From positions 3,888-67,887 of the forward strand of contig BDDD01001628.1 of NCBI GenBank assembly GCA_001972305.1: 64,000 bases of DNA, written 5' to 3'. Position numbers and translations under genes: made by a program. This document shows, in pieces, positions 10,803 to 23,513 of this stretch. Origin of the DNA: Cephalotus follicularis (Eukaryota > Streptophyta > Magnoliopsida > Oxalidales > Cephalotaceae). Each line of letters opens with the position of its first letter. Positions within the stretch are counted from its first letter, which is position 1. Under the pieces are notes generated by a model. It worked only from the letters and a program-made list of their open reading frames with translations, had not been told where the DNA came from and did not search any database.

Positions 10803-11240
10803 TCAAACCTTCTCCTTCCTTCGATCAATTACGTAAGCCAGGTATCCTTCGCATCCCTTCTTTAGATACCTCGATGCTCGAACAAAGGATATGATCGGTG
10901 TCGAGAACCCTTTGTCTCCCTTGAACTGAAATGTCGTTCCGTCGGGCAGACAAAAATCCACAGTTTTATTATAGCAATCCATGCGAGCACAGTGTGCTGA
11001 TAGCCAATCCATCCCCAGTATAACATCAAAGTCACGGATAGGTAGCACAATCAAATCTGCATACAAGGAAATACCTGCCATAGACATCTCACAACTCCTA
11101 TATACCGAATCAGTGTACATAAAAGTCCCAGTTGGTGTACTCATATCAAGCATATATGACATGCAGTCAGGGGTAACATCTAAGCAAGATGCAAAACGTG
11201 CAGATATAAAAGAATGCGATGCTCCAGAATCCATCAACAC
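10803..11240 (-). CDS. Retropepsin region (Tekay-like)
   Basis: An open stretch of 145 codons begins with the aspartic-protease motif DSGASHSFIS (11235-11206) and contains VILGMDWLSAH near 11000, the two hallmarks of gypsy proteases. It would cleave Gag-Pol inside the particle. Confidence 0.87.
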   Translation of the reverse strand: MLMDSGASHSFISARFASCLDVTPDCMSYMLDMSTPTGTFMYTDSVYRSCEMSMAGISLYADLIVLPIRDFDVILGMDWLSAHCARMDCYNKTVDFCLPDGTTFQFKGDKGFSTPIISFVRASRYLKKGCEGYLAYVIDRRKEKV

Positions 11241-11299
11241 CCTAACAGAAAAACCATAGATATACAGAGTACCTCCAACAACAGAAGTCGACTCTGGAA

Positions 11300-12478
11300 C
11301 CTCTTTCTGAGTAAATACAAAGACTCTACCTTTTACGATGCCGTTGCCGGTGTCTCTCCTCTGTAACGGTCCCGTGCCGCACCACTACTACTCCCAGGCC
11401 CAGTCGGTACTGCCGCTGAACTCTTCGGACAATCTCTCACTGAATGGCCAGACGCCCCACACCGCAAACACAACCCATTCTTCGCCCAACAATATTTCAC
11501 CTGATGACCTGAACGACCGCAATGAAAGCAAATACCAGACCTTGCATTACTCCCTTGACTCGGAGTACCCTGTGTAGCAGTCTGGTCAGATCTATTTTTG
11601 TAGGATTTTGTTGGAGACCCACTTCCCTGCCATTTCGAGGAAGCCAGTCTAGATTGTGTCGGGATCTACTTATTCTGCTGTGCACGGGCCCTCTCTGCTC
11701 GATCTTCACTAGAAATACTCTCCAGCAGTCTCGCTTTCTGAGCGACCTCTGAAAAAGTCCCCAGCTCCATAGCCCTGATCCTTGACCGAAGATCCGATCG
11801 CAGACCTCTCAGAAACCTCCGTATCTTCTTCACTTCATTAGCTACCAGATAGGGTGAGTGTCTGGCTAGCTCCATGAACCTTGATTGATACTCTGCCACT
11901 GTCATATCTCCTTAACGCAACTTAAGGAGCTCTGTCTCCCTCATCTCCTGCTCAATTCGAGGAACATAAGTCTCCAGAAATTCTGTCTGAAACCTAACCC
12001 AGGTACTGTCAAGCCCCATGGACTCCCATTTTTCTTTGATCATCTCCCACCAGTGGGTGGCCTCTCCCCATAGACGATATGCGGCGAACTTCAAATTCTG
12101 ATCGTCCGTACAGTCCATAACATCAAATATCTTCTCCAAATCCTGTAGCCAGCTCTCTGCAATGGTGGTATCGAGTTCCCCTTGAAAACTGGGTGGATTT
12201 TACCGCATGAACCTCTCAAGGTCCCTTCCAAACTGATTATCGTCCTCACCTGGGCAATGGTCCGGAGCTCTATGTTGTGGCCTAGCTTGTGCGTAGTATT
12301 GGCGCATCCCCTCCGCAATAGCCATATTAAAGGCCATTTGCTGTTGAAAATAATCTGCGATACGGACCATCGGATTCCTCTTATCTTGGGGAACATTCCC
12401 CCATTGCAGAACATTAGCTCCCTCAGGGGCATTTGCTCCAGCAGCTCTAACTCTAGCGCGTGTTCTCCTTCTGCCCAT
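11300..12478 (-). CDS. gag region (Tekay-like)
   Basis: It starts with a basic Ala-rich segment at 12478 (MGRRRTRARVRAAG). The Ty3 gag domain follows (KFAAYRLWGEATHWWEMI near 12080, then ETYVPRIEQEMRE and MTVAEYQSRFMELARHSPY), and a CCHC-type zinc knuckle (LCLRCGASGHS near 11470). Broken in several frames. Confidence 0.85.
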
Positions 12479-12573
12479 TTGTTCCTATATGGAAAAGATG
12501 TCATCAGTAATCATCTCAAGGAACATTAGTCAATTGCCAAGGAAAATATCCTAGCTAAGCATATATGGAATAT

Positions 12574-12585
12574 GCTCTGATACCA
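12574..12585 (-). other. Primer-binding site, tRNA-iMet
   Basis: The minus strand reads TGGTATCAGAGC, three bases inside the LTR edge at 12589. Confidence 0.9.
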
Positions 12586-14853
12586 CGTTGTCACACCCCG
12601 TTTCTCAAACAACACTTAAGTGGTAGCAATTAACATAAAATCTGGCTTATCCATTTTCGCGATAAAATTTAAACTTTAAAACAGTTATATTAATTGCGGA
12701 AGCATTCGATAATAAGCCAAATTAAAACGCAACACGCGTCCCATACCACATGTTACAAACATCATAAATAAACTATTGTCAAAAGCCCTTAAACAGAGCG
12801 TGAATTAAAACATTCGATACGGTATTTGATCATGTGTAGAAATTCATGAAATACATTATCCCATTAATACATTTATCCAAATAATTAAACCGTTATGATG
12901 ACCGGAAATCCATCGGTTACCATAACATAACACAATAACCAATTAGTAATCCCAAAAAGAGGTATAACTCCACCAGCTAATATTATAACAAGTTATGCTT
13001 CTCCACGCGCGTCCACATTGGTCCCACTGCATCAATCTGAAATGTAGGGGGTTAGCCTTTGTCCTCACTCGGCTAAGTAGAGAAGTTATAAATGTAATTC
13101 GGGGTCAATAATAATGAGTGTCATGTATGAATGCATAATGATGCAGTACATAGTGTATAACAGTACATATACATATATCTATATGTATATTTATCAGTAT
13201 AACTAGAACATGTCCTCAAGGGGACCACTCAATCACATTCAGTACAAACAATGCCCACGTTACTTACACAGCGACAGTAACAACAGTCAGGACACGGTAA
13301 ACGATACTAGCACGGCGGCTAACTACCAACAGTACCCCACTAATGGCAACAATAGAAACGATACCCAACACGGTGGCTAAGTAACAACAATACCCCGCTA
13401 GTGGCAACGGTAACAATCACATTCAACAATCAACTCAAGTGATGCATAATTATAACACTTGAAACAGTAATATCGATGTATAGGACATCCCTTAAACAGT
13501 TCACAATATTTGGGGATTACCTCCTAGTCATTTGAAAATATATGTATTTTCGTACAAAATAATGATTCATTTACAATCATTTATAAACTTCTAAAATGAT
13601 ATAACACTTTAGAAAATAGTCACAATTAGTTTCACAATTCAGTTACAATATATAATGCAAACATATGCTCAGAATGCATCTAAGATCGTTGGCGTCGCGC
13701 CTATGTTTATCACTTTCTTTAAGGTCGATTTTTTCCTCTGTAAGAGTCGACTACTTTCCATAATAGTCGATTGTTCCCTTGAGTTAGTCGGCTGTCTTCC
13801 TTAGCAGTCGACTAATCTGGCACGAGTTTCAACAGTCAACTGTCTTTCTTCGACAGTCGACTGTTCTGGGCGGACAACACATGCACAGTCGACTGTTCTT
13901 CTTAACAGTCGGCTGTATACTTTGAGCAGTCGACTGTTGTACATCAATAGTCGGCTGTTCTGCGACAAACAACAGCACTCAATTCATTCTATTTCGTCCA
14001 ACATTCAATTATAAACCATTCTACTATATTCATACCATAGAATATCATAAATGATCACTTCACAGTCCACAGACATAACTCAGTTCATGCATTTTTTCCG
14101 TTTTATCTCGATATCAGTGGAAGCTAATCATGGTAATGCATGAAAACCAATCATTCTCAATTAGAACTCAGTACACATATCATGTTAACAATCAACAGTA
14201 AGCATGATATTTATCCCTTTAATTCACTGTCCATTAACCATATGATTCATCAATAACATCACTATTTTTAAACTCAAATAGCATGCATAATTTCTCCACA
14301 ATTTTCCCCTAGCTTTGATTTCAAGTTAGAAATCTGTAAGTACACCTATTTAAGTCTCCTTTCCAGTAACTTTGAGCCTCCCAGTAGCTCCAAGAACAAC
14401 TCAGTAGTTCTAACCCGAGCTCCAAGCTTCAACAATTTGAGAATCTCTCTCTCTTTCTCTCACGATCCCTCACTATTTTTCTCTATAATTTCTCACTGGT
14501 TTCTTTCCTTTTTAGGTGCTGCACGAGAGAGGTGAAAAGGAGAGCGTTTTATGCAGGTAGTTCTCTCCCTCTCTCTTCCAACCCGTTTTCATGGCACTAA
14601 ATGCCATAACCTCTCTCACAGCTGCATGCACACACACATGACCAATTCTCTCTGACCCATGACCTGTATGGAGTACATGTGTTCACTCTTCCCTTTGCAT
14701 TGGCCGCATGACGCCCAGGTGGCGTCCATTTCCTTCCTGCCAGTTGTTGCATGTGATCCCATCACATGTTGCACAAAGCAGAGCATAAACCAGTTGGATG
14801 TCCTTCCCAAACAGTCGGCTATCTTCTTGGCCGTGGTTTTCAGGTGGCTCGAC

Positions 14854-17800
14854 TATCATGCCCCGAACCGCGAGAGTAACCCACGATCCGACACGTGAGA
14901 TACCAATCCGTTCCGTCACTTCATCATTATATTCATATTCCAAAGTGCTATACTTATAAATCTTAAAGTCAAAGTCATATACATCAGCGGAATAGTCAAT
15001 TGGAATAAAAACTAACTCTTAAAATCTCCCAAAAATCGGCTATGATGTATTCGTTTATCGGACTTAACCCCCTGTAAAGAAAAACACATTTTTATATATT
15101 CACACTCCCGAAGGAGGAATCAACAGTTTATGTATATATGGGGCTCAGCCCTCAGCAATCACAGCTTAACTCATTATTACATCATTCTAATGCCTCAAAT
15201 GATGGGTCTGTCCCTGTTTAATACATCAACACATATATCATAAGCACTACCACATGTCGGCAGGTCGATAGCTGAAATAAAACATCTCGTATACATCTTT
15301 AGATTTGTCTCTTTACATAACAAGTCTTATATATCAGTACAGTTCAACTATAAACATAAGGCCCCTTTTTACTATTCTTTATAAGTAAACCCATATCCAT
15401 TACCATAAGTAAGATCATATACAATATGGCAAATCAAAACATGCTACAGAAAATCTATCCATCCTAGCCTGTCTCATTTAATACAATTCATATAAGTAAA
15501 TCCATAACATGATCATAACGAAACCATATACAATAACAACACAATCCCCACACCACTACTATCCAAGATCCAGCTTAAGTATCCATCCATCTCGATCCAT
15601 TTCACTGTGATCCATCACCTGGGTCTGAGCCTGACCCACTCCGCATACAGGGAAATGGGTCAGCGACATAATGTCGTGTAGGGTATACTATGTGCTATGT
15701 ATGCAACAGTTATAACAGTATGCAATGTATGCATCAGTACAATAGTGTGACAGTGTAACAGTATGCCGTGTAACGGTACAGTGACAGTAGAATACAGTAA
15801 CAGTACCGTATAGTTTTCAGTGAACAGTAACGGTGTATAATAACAATGGCAGTAATAGTGCAGTATATCAGTGTACAGTTGTGGACAGCTTCGATATACC
15901 AACCGTCCCTAAGCGGAGTATATCTAGCTAGTCCTAATCACATCCAAGGCCATAGGCCTACAGACACTCAGTAAACAGTCAGTAACAGTACATGGGAATA
16001 AACAGTTGTAGGGTCAAGTACTTCTCTGCCACTCCGGCCCGAGATAGTACCCCCATCGACTAAACACAACCCTCCCGTGTTATAGCCGTGTGGGGCATAG
16101 GATAACACTGGCCATGAAAACAGTACAGTAGCGCTAGACCTGAAGGTGCCAGCCAGTACAGTAACAGTAACAATAGTGCTAGACTCGAAGGGTACCAGCC
16201 AGTAACAGTAATGCTAGACCCGAAGGGTACTAGCCAGTAACAGTAACAATAGAGCTCTCAGTAACAGTAACAGTATCAGTACCAGTAACTGTATCCATCC
16301 CTCAGGCGGTGACTCCCGTAGGTCACAAAAAAGGAGGATTAACAGTGATGGGTGGCCAAACACCCATAATACTTCATGACGGAAATGAAGATTATGAATG
16401 GGTTATCCCGTACAGTCTCAAACAATAACAGTAAACAGTAATCCTACGGTAGTCGTACCCAGTAACGGTAACAGTAAACAGTAGAAATGATAGGGACCTA
16501 AAGGACCAATGTGATCCACATCCGTCAATACAGTTGTAAAACAGTTTTTAGTAACAGTATTCAGTAACAGTTTCAGTAACAGTTTTCAGTAACAGTTGTT
16601 GGTCCCTATCGAAGTTTGTAAAATAATGGAGAGGAAGTCCAATTGGATATCCGGGCCCAGATGTCCAAAAGGAGCCATCCTAACCATTCTTAAAAACCAT
16701 TTGCATGAAAACTCTTTTGTTGCATTGCTTCAAGAATCACTTTGAAAACTTGATTTAAGATTCAACAGTGTTAAAAGATGATTCGCATAGGATACAAGGC
16801 CTTAGGGAGGCTTCCTATGGAATCAATTTAAAGAAGAAACAGTTTGAATTTGAAGACAGTGAGAAACAGTGCCATTTCGCAAAACAGGGCACTAAGCATC
16901 AACTAGTTTAGTTTAAAGGTGTAAAGTGTCAACTATTTAGTTTAACACAAAAAAGAGTCGATGGTTTTAGAAAGCATAAATATAAAGCATCGACTACTCA
17001 GTTTGAAGGCATGAAAGCGTCGACGGGTCAGTTTTGAAAGCAGTAAAGTGTCGATGGTTTTATTAGAAACAACAGTTCGCAAAGCAGTTCGCAAATCAAT
17101 GGAACTATGTCCAAAATCCATGAAATCCGTTTCAATCTCAGTAAAGACAGTTTATAAATCCATACCCAGTTCCCAGTCGGTGCAATAACCAGTGAACAGT
17201 AGCATTTTCAATAATAGTATAACAACAGTCAATCAACACGCAATAACCGTAACGCGTAACAATTCATACAATTCATTGAAATGCATGAATGCAGTGCAAA
17301 TAGTATAACCTACCTGTTGAAGCAGTAACAATAGTTGTGCTTGCTATTTAAGGGATTCTATAACAGAACCAACGAACCGTCAGCTCCTCCAAGCTTGAAC
17401 CGGCTATCGAATCGCAATCGCCTTGGAACCTCCTATCCTTGATCACTTCATTCACACTGCATATACAACACATTCCCGTTACGCTCTACGCACAGGAATC
17501 AACACTGCCATCACCGAAGCTCCGGCCAGTTTCTGACCAACTCACCCAACTTCGGCGACACCCGTAAACAGACTCCAAATTGGCTGATCAATTCATATCT
17601 ACCAAGGAACCATCGTGACTCGCCGTAAAACGAGCTGTCAACGGCCGACAGTGAGTTCGACTCACTGAGTCAACTCGTCGGTTAACCACAACTTCGGTCA
17701 CCACCCTAAAACGCCATACAATCATCAGTTCTAGGCGTCACAACCAGAGACTCGCCGAGACTCGTCAGTCACGGCCGGCAGTGAGTTCGACTCACTGAGT

Positions 17801-17994
17801 CGACTCGCCGGACTTCAACAGTTCCGATCAACACTCAAAAATGCCATAACCGACCTTAAAATCCTTCAATCAGTCCATTGGCGACCCCGTAGTGCCTGGC
17901 GTTTTAACGCCAGACGCTTTTTCTTTTTCTTTTTTCTTTTTTTATATATAAATATATATATAATTATTTATTCATATATATCCGGGGCATTACA
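14854..17994 (-). repeat. Solo LTR A, gypsy, 3.14 kb
   Basis: Flanked by TCGAC on both sides (14849-14853 and 17995-17999). It starts TATCATGCCCCG and ends CCGGGGCATTACA, so the termini are inverted although the left base pair is TA rather than TG. It is related to solo LTR B (35171-38750) in the same orientation. Minus orientation is inferred from the shared hairpin (15632-15662) with the LTR at 888-3849. It is dense in CAGTAAC words at 15690-16620 and holds GTCGAC-like words at 16900-17070. No gag or pol is attached, so it is a product of LTR-LTR recombination. Confidence 0.88.
15632..15662. other. LTR hairpin, diverged copy
   Basis: TGACCCA and TGGGTCA arms as in 1205-1234, with mismatches at arm positions 8 and 10 and a weaker inner stem. 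Confidence 0.5.
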
Positions 17995-18240
17995 TCGACA
18001 GCCCACCAGTCGGCTGGTTCATCCAACCAATCGACTGTTCCATTAAACAGTCCACCAGTCGGCTGGTCTATTGTACCAGTCGACTGTCCTAGTCCACATT
18101 TCAACAATTATACCTCTAAGTACTTAATTTGATTTGGAAATCAACATATTAGCCGAAAAATTCATCTTTCTCATTAATTTGATAATAAGATTACATTTGA
18201 AATTCAAATATTACAACATGCGAAAATCCTGGGTGTTACA

Positions 18241-20199
18241 ACTGCCTTCTCCTTGAGAATCGAAGCCACCATCGCCAGTCACAGTATGTCGTCTCTCTCT
18301 CTCTTTAAACTCGATCTCTTTCTTTCGGCCATATATTGCACATGAAATTCAGTTACTAAAAATTCCAATCCATATATTCAACTCTGTTGACAGATTCATA
18401 TACTGATTACATAGATTAAACATATTTAACCAATTTTTTATTCATCAAATTTACGTTTTTATTTCATTTCTCTTTTTGACGAAACAAAGTCACAGAGAGA
18501 CGCGAATCGAATCCTGATATCACCTCTTTTGATATTGATGTTTGTTCTCTATTTAATTTGGTTTTCTTGTTTCATTACCATTTATTGTTTGCTATTTTAT
18601 ATCACCTGAATTTCCATTCAGTGTTAGAATTTCTTTTAGTAGCATGTTTAGGACTTTGCAATCAATAATTAATATTTCTTTTTGAGAATTCTTCTCTTTT
18701 TGCTGGTGGATTCCACAATTTACTTCGGGTTTACACGCATTTTAGCCTACTTGCTATCAATAAGTAAGTTTACTAGGGTAATCAGATGTAGTTTCTGCCC
18801 TTAGGTTAAATTTATCAAAGACAGTGAAAGGAGACAGGGAAGGCTGCAGATCAAACTTCTTGTGTGTGTATGTGTGTGTGTCTCATGTCTGTGAGAGAGT
18901 GAGAGAGAATGGGGTATAATAAACGTCCATAAAAACGGCGTAATTTTCGTGGCCACTTTCATGTTGTTGTTTGGTGTGATTGTGTTTTTGTGAGAAATGT
19001 AACTATCATTGAATCACATGACTGTGCCTTTTTGTTGCCATCTCTTGAGATTCTTAATTCTGCTTTGTTTGTTCTGTTTCCATTAAAGTGCTTGCTCTAA
19101 TCGTTGCATATGCACGTATATACATACAATTATTTATGCACTATTTTCTTGTTTCTCTTTTTTCTTTTTACCTTTATGAGATACATGGTCCATGAGGCTT
19201 CTTTTTTTTTTTATTAAAGGGCAAGGAACAGTGAGGCATCACTTTCTTTCCTATTTCATCTACCACGAATAATATATAATTGAAACGAGGGACCCTCCAT
19301 ATTTATGGGATATATAATCTACATAGTTCTTGTGTAGCTGAAGCTTTTCAAGTTTTGTTGGGGTTCATATATTGCCAGCATTTGGATTTTGGTATCACTT
19401 GGTCCTGTGTTTTATCTCTTTTATTTATTTGTTCTTTTTCTTCGTGAAATTTAAAAGAAAGATAAGTGCTGCGTTTTAGAAGTTTGGTGGGGATGTGATA
19501 GAGCCATAAAGGTATGGAAGGCATGTTGGTTTATTTAAAAAGTCGGCAAGTGTGTGAGGCCTGCTTTAGCTTTCTGGTAGAGTGTGTGTATATGCATAGG
19601 TTACCTTAAAAATGTTGTCATGAAAGCTCTAAAATAGTCACTTTAAACCATTATTTACATTAAATTACTAGTTAAGTCAATTATGTGTGTCAATTATACA
19701 TAACAACAGGGTGAGTCTTTGTTGATTAACGAAGCAAAAGAACACTTTAGCTTATGTCTTTGGTCAAAAGAATGCCCTTTTTTTTTGTGGTTTGTTTTGT
19801 TTTACCCATTGGATTTGTAAGAAGTTCTGTTAAATCAACTTTATGTCAATGACCCTTGTACCCATCCTGCTCTGTTTATGCATGCCCTGGGGGTCTTATA
19901 TTCTTTTTGTCGATGCTCATAAATTTGCATAGCTTCATTTTTTTTTGCATAAATTTGAATGTTTAATGCATATATGACTCGCTGATGTTTGCAAACAAGA
20001 AAATTGATTAAACGAAGGAAAATTGCACAATGGTTCGATCATGTTGTCTGTGCATATGTATTTGAGGATTTATGAATAAGTAATATGGGGATGTGAACTT
20101 TTCTTTTTCTTGTGTAATCGAGGCTTTTTATTTACCTAGATGGTAATCAAGAAAACAACTCAACAAGAAACTTAGCCTATGCCTCTTGTGATGATATTT
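18241..20199 (+). other. Harbinger 5' non-coding region
   Basis: It continues the Harbinger left arm after the Tekay insertion (GCCTTCTCCTT and GAAGCCACC words shared with 5395-5440). It is T-rich, with a TC microsatellite near 18290 and a TG repeat near 18870. No open frame of note; probably promoter, 5' UTR or intron of the transposon genes. Confidence 0.5.
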
Positions 20200-21092
20200 T
20201 GTGACGCAATCATTAAAGAGATTGCAATTGGGGGATTGGCAAACACACATTTAAGTAAGGAAGGTTGGAAAAATGTTGTGGAAGCATTTAACACATCGAC
20301 TGGGAAAGACTACGATCACCATCAACTTAAAAACAAGTGAGACCAATTAAAAAAAGATTATTCATTGTGGAAGGATTTGATAGGAAATGATACTGGAGTA
20401 GGGTGGAGTTATACGAAGCAAGTGGTGGGGAAAAAAAATTCAGGTTCGTATATATAATTTGTTAGCATAGAAAGTTACATTATTATACAATTTTTATTTG
20501 TATACTTCACTAATTTATGTCTCTTTATAATATGTATCTTTTTCCTAAAGCAAAAAAATTTCGCCTTCGTGGCATAGACCCATAGCTTCAAGATAAGTTA
20601 TGCAACATCTTTTCACTAATTATAGCATATGGGTCACATGATTGGGCTCCTTCAAGTGGTTCACTCCCTAATGAGACTGTGAACATGGTAGAAGATGGTG
20701 GTGATTCTGATGATGAGGAATTGAATGTTAGTCTCGAAAACATCACAACGAACCCTATACAAGATAGTGATATCTCTACTAGTAAGAGAAAGAATCTCAT
20801 TGGTGGTACCCAATTGAACTCAAAGAAAGGTAAGAAAGGGGGAGGGAAAGTAGGGGGTGCATCTACGATGGCTTTGGGTATTGAACGACTCATTGCGGCA
20901 TATGAAGCTAGGAGTACTGCGAAATCTGCTACGGATAGTGCTTTTAGTATAGGAGCTTGCATGGAATTGTTGAATGTCATGCCCGATGTTCCGCCTGGTG
21001 GTGAGCTGTGGTATTTCGTCACTCGTCTCTTTATGAATAAGAACAAGAGAGATATGTTTCTTGTATTAAATGATAATTTGAGATTAGTTTAG
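20200..21092 (+). pseudogene. Myb/SANT-like protein of PIF/Harbinger
   Basis: PIF/Harbinger elements encode a Myb-like partner that binds the element ends and helps bring the transposase into the nucleus. Here the SANT-like domain reads FCDAIIKEIAIGG near 20200, EGWKNVVEAFN near 20265 and DQLKKDYSLWKDLIG near 20342, ending near VGWSYTKQ. An in-frame TGA at 20338-20340 replaces the tryptophan usual in KNKWD. An intron probably follows at about 20445-20550. The C-terminal part (20679-21092) is open for 137 codons, with an acidic stretch, a basic Lys/Gly-rich stretch (KKGKKGGGK), and a helical tail with PPGGELWYFV. The same strand and order as the transposase downstream support the call. No autonomous function is expected. 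Confidence 0.75.
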
Positions 21093-21693
21093 CTCAATAA
21101 TGAGAAACTTACGGAGGGAAACATCTAGGTGACAATTATAAGTGGCATGTTTTCATAGTTTATGGCTTTGTTGAAAAATTTAAATTAAGTTAATATTGAA
21201 CAATTGTGTGTTTTTTTTATTATAAATATTGTAATAATTAAGTGAAGATGTACTTTTTTTTTCAATACATGCATATTATCCACGACATTAACTTCTAAAT
21301 TTATGCATTCATTTATATTCTGATATAATTGTTTTATAGTTTTCTTTTGAAGGGTTGAGCCATATTTATAACTTATGCTTGATAATAGGGTTGAGGTGGA
21401 GCCCAACCCATCTATTGACGGACTGAGTCCGATATATTGTTTTCTGTTTCTGATGAGATGGGCGAAGCTGTAGTTTTGTTTTGAAATATTGTGAAATTCC
21501 TTCTACGGTAGTGGTTTGTTGAGGGCTGAGCCCATTTTATGAACTGTGTTTTTTCTTTGCAGGGGATATAGTACAATAAATGGATATTACATGCCCGATT
21601 TTCATAAAAATTTAAGAGTTCGAATTATTTTCAGTTTTTTAAAGAAATTATTCAGTTTAAAAATGTATTTGATCATATGTTGATTTTTATTAT
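21093..21693 (+). other. Spacer between Harbinger genes
   Basis: An AT-rich non-coding spacer separates the Myb-like gene from the transposase gene on the same strand. No further feature was seen. Confidence 0.5.
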
Positions 21694-23062
21694 AGCTAAT
21701 AGATGATGAACATGATGCTCAGAACGAGGAGGAGGAGGAGGAGGATTATCTTTTGACAGTTACTGTATGTTGTATAAGTGAATATTATTATAAATATATT
21801 CATAAACAACCTTGCATGAATTCACATCAAACTGGGCATAAGTGAATATTTGAGGTTATGCAGGGAAATGAAACAAGATGTTTCAACATGTTCAAAATGG
21901 AAAAGCATGTGTTCATTAAATTGATTAATAAATTGCAATCATGTTACAGTTTGAAAGTTAGTAGAAGAATGAGTGCCCTTGAAATGTTAGGTATATTTGT
22001 GAACATTGTCGGTTTAGGATGTTCTAATAGGGCTGCACAAGAACGATTTCAACATTCAGGCGAGACTGTGAGCAGAGTTTTTGACCAAGTTTTAGACAGT
22101 ATATGCAAAATGGCAATTGATATTATTAGGCCATCTGATCCTTCCTTCAAAGATATTCCTATGGAAATTCTTAACGATTCAAGATACATGCCTCACTTTA
22201 AGGTGAAATTAGGTTTATATGATTATGATTACTCAGGTTATTATTACAAATATATTATTAATGTTTAATGTAATTATTATATATAGGATTGTATTGGAGC
22301 GATTGATGGGGTTCATGTGCCTACATGTGTAAGTCCTGCTGATTCCATTCCATTCATTGGACGGAAAGGGATTCCAACACAAAATTTGATGGCAGCATGT
22401 GGTTTCGACATGCAATTTACATTTTGTTGGGAAGGTTGGGAAGGTACAGTACATGATACTAAAATTTTTTATGCAGCTCTTCAGAATCCAGAACTGAACT
22501 TCCCTCATCCACCTGACGGTAATCAAAAGATTGAATTTTTTTTCTTATTTAACTGGTTTCTTTTTGTCTTTTTAAATTCGATATGTATAATATGTTGTAG
22601 GTAAATATTATTTGGTAGATTCTGGATATCCTTCGAGGAAAGGCAACATAGGACCATATAAAGGAGAGAGATACCATCTACCTGAGTTTCAAAGAGGGAG
22701 ATTACCTTCAGGTCCTGAAGAGATTTTTAATCATGCTCATTCATCCCTCAGGATTGTTATCGAAAGAAGTTTTGGGGTATGGAAAAAAATGGAAGATTAT
22801 AAAATCAATGCCTTCATACCCATACAACAAACAAGTAAAAATTGTAGTGGCAACGATGGCATTACATAATTTTATTAGGAGGAATAGCACACAAGATATA
22901 GATTTTGAAACATCTGATACTCATGACCCTGAAGATGCAGATGGAATCCAAAACGCTCAAAGTGAGGCTACCCGTATATCAGAAAGTGCAACTCAAGGAG
23001 GAGGAAGAGAAACGGAGATTATACGTGATGCCATTACTCATAGTTTAATGTCATCTCGTTAG
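21694..23062 (+). pseudogene. PIF/Harbinger DDE transposase, three exons
   Basis: It encodes the HARBI1-like nuclease that cuts and joins the element ends. Exon 1 is about 21694-22202: a run of Glu, then IHKQPCMNSHQTGH, GNETRCFNMFKM, ERFQHSGETVSRVF. Exon 2 is 22287-22518: GAIDGVHVPTC with the first Asp, RKGIPTQNLMAAC, GWEGTVHDTKIF with the second Asp. Exon 3 is 22601-23062: KYYLVDSGYP, PYKGERYHLPEF, RIVIERSFGVWK with the catalytic Glu. Introns 22203-22286 (84 bp) and 22519-22600 (82 bp) are canonical GT-AG. All three catalytic residues remain. It is broken by an in-frame TGA at 21843-21845 and a frameshift near 22770-22800, after which VKIVVATMALHNFIRRNS continues in another frame to a stop at 23060-23062. 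Family certain, inactive in this copy. Confidence 0.88.
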
Positions 23063-23429
23063 TTGTTTTATATCTTGCCAATTTTTAATTAAACAGAGAC
23101 TAATTAAATGTATCGCATTGTAATATGTTTTTGACTATGGAGATTAGTTATTTTATTTCTTGACTATTTATTAATATAACTTTGAACAATTAAGTTCATG
23201 TTAATTTGCATTTTTTAATATCATAAACAATTCTTGAGTATTTTTATTTAAACATAACGAATAAAATGTTATATTATATAAATATGTAAAAATAAAATAA
23301 AATAAAGAATCAAATTATAAATACTATCATTATTATGTCTATTTTAAGAAATTTATACATTTACAGTAATGTCATAAAAAGATTTATCAAATACATAAAC
23401 AATATATTTTTTGCCAGAAAGCACATTTT
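23063..23429 (+). other. Transposase 3' flank, AT-rich
   Basis: Over 75 percent A+T by eye; likely the 3' UTR and subterminal region of the Harbinger. No gene seen. Confidence 0.45.
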
Positions 23430-23513
23430 CGTACAGTATTACCAAACAGCTTCAGCCACAGCACAACTTTTTCCCACAGCATTTTCTCCCACAGCATTAC
23501 CAAACAGAGCGTT
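23430..23513 (+). repeat. Internal Harbinger-type right end
   Basis: ATTACCAAACAGCTT, several CCACAGCA words and a terminal ATTACCAAACAGAGCG make a right-hand end. It is the reverse complement of the block at 24345-24460. Confidence 0.6.

Larger units (their letters stand above)
5441..18240 (-). mobile_element. Tekay/Del-like chromovirus, both LTRs present
   Basis: The element lies on the minus strand: 5' LTR 18240-12589 (interrupted), primer site 12585-12574, gag, protease, RT, RNase H, integrase, chromodomain, polypurine tract at 7922-7905, 3' LTR 7904-5441. Flanking bases CACTG (left) and AACTG/ACTGC (right, depending on how the LTR edge is set) are only a near match for a 5-bp target duplication. 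All domains are recognisable but the coding region is broken by roughly eight to ten interruptions. Hand comparison of about 600 bp of the LTRs gives about 29 differences (4-5 percent), i.e. probably one to a few million years depending on the rate used. Confidence 0.9.
12589..18240 (-). repeat. 5' LTR of Tekay-like element, interrupted
   Basis: It starts TGTCACACCCC and ends GGTGTTACA. It matches 5441-7904 except for a 3141-bp solo LTR inserted at 14854-17994 with a perfect 5-bp target duplication. Word arrays lie at 13730-13980 and 18000-18090. A 38-bp stretch (13043-13080) is identical, inverted, to 56696-56733 in the solo LTR at 54548-57042. Confidence 0.9.

Noticed and set aside
20588-21046. 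152-codon minus-strand frame opposite the Myb-like gene
   Set aside because: It is the complement of the plus-strand coding segment, which has recognisable transposon context; no domain on the minus strand.
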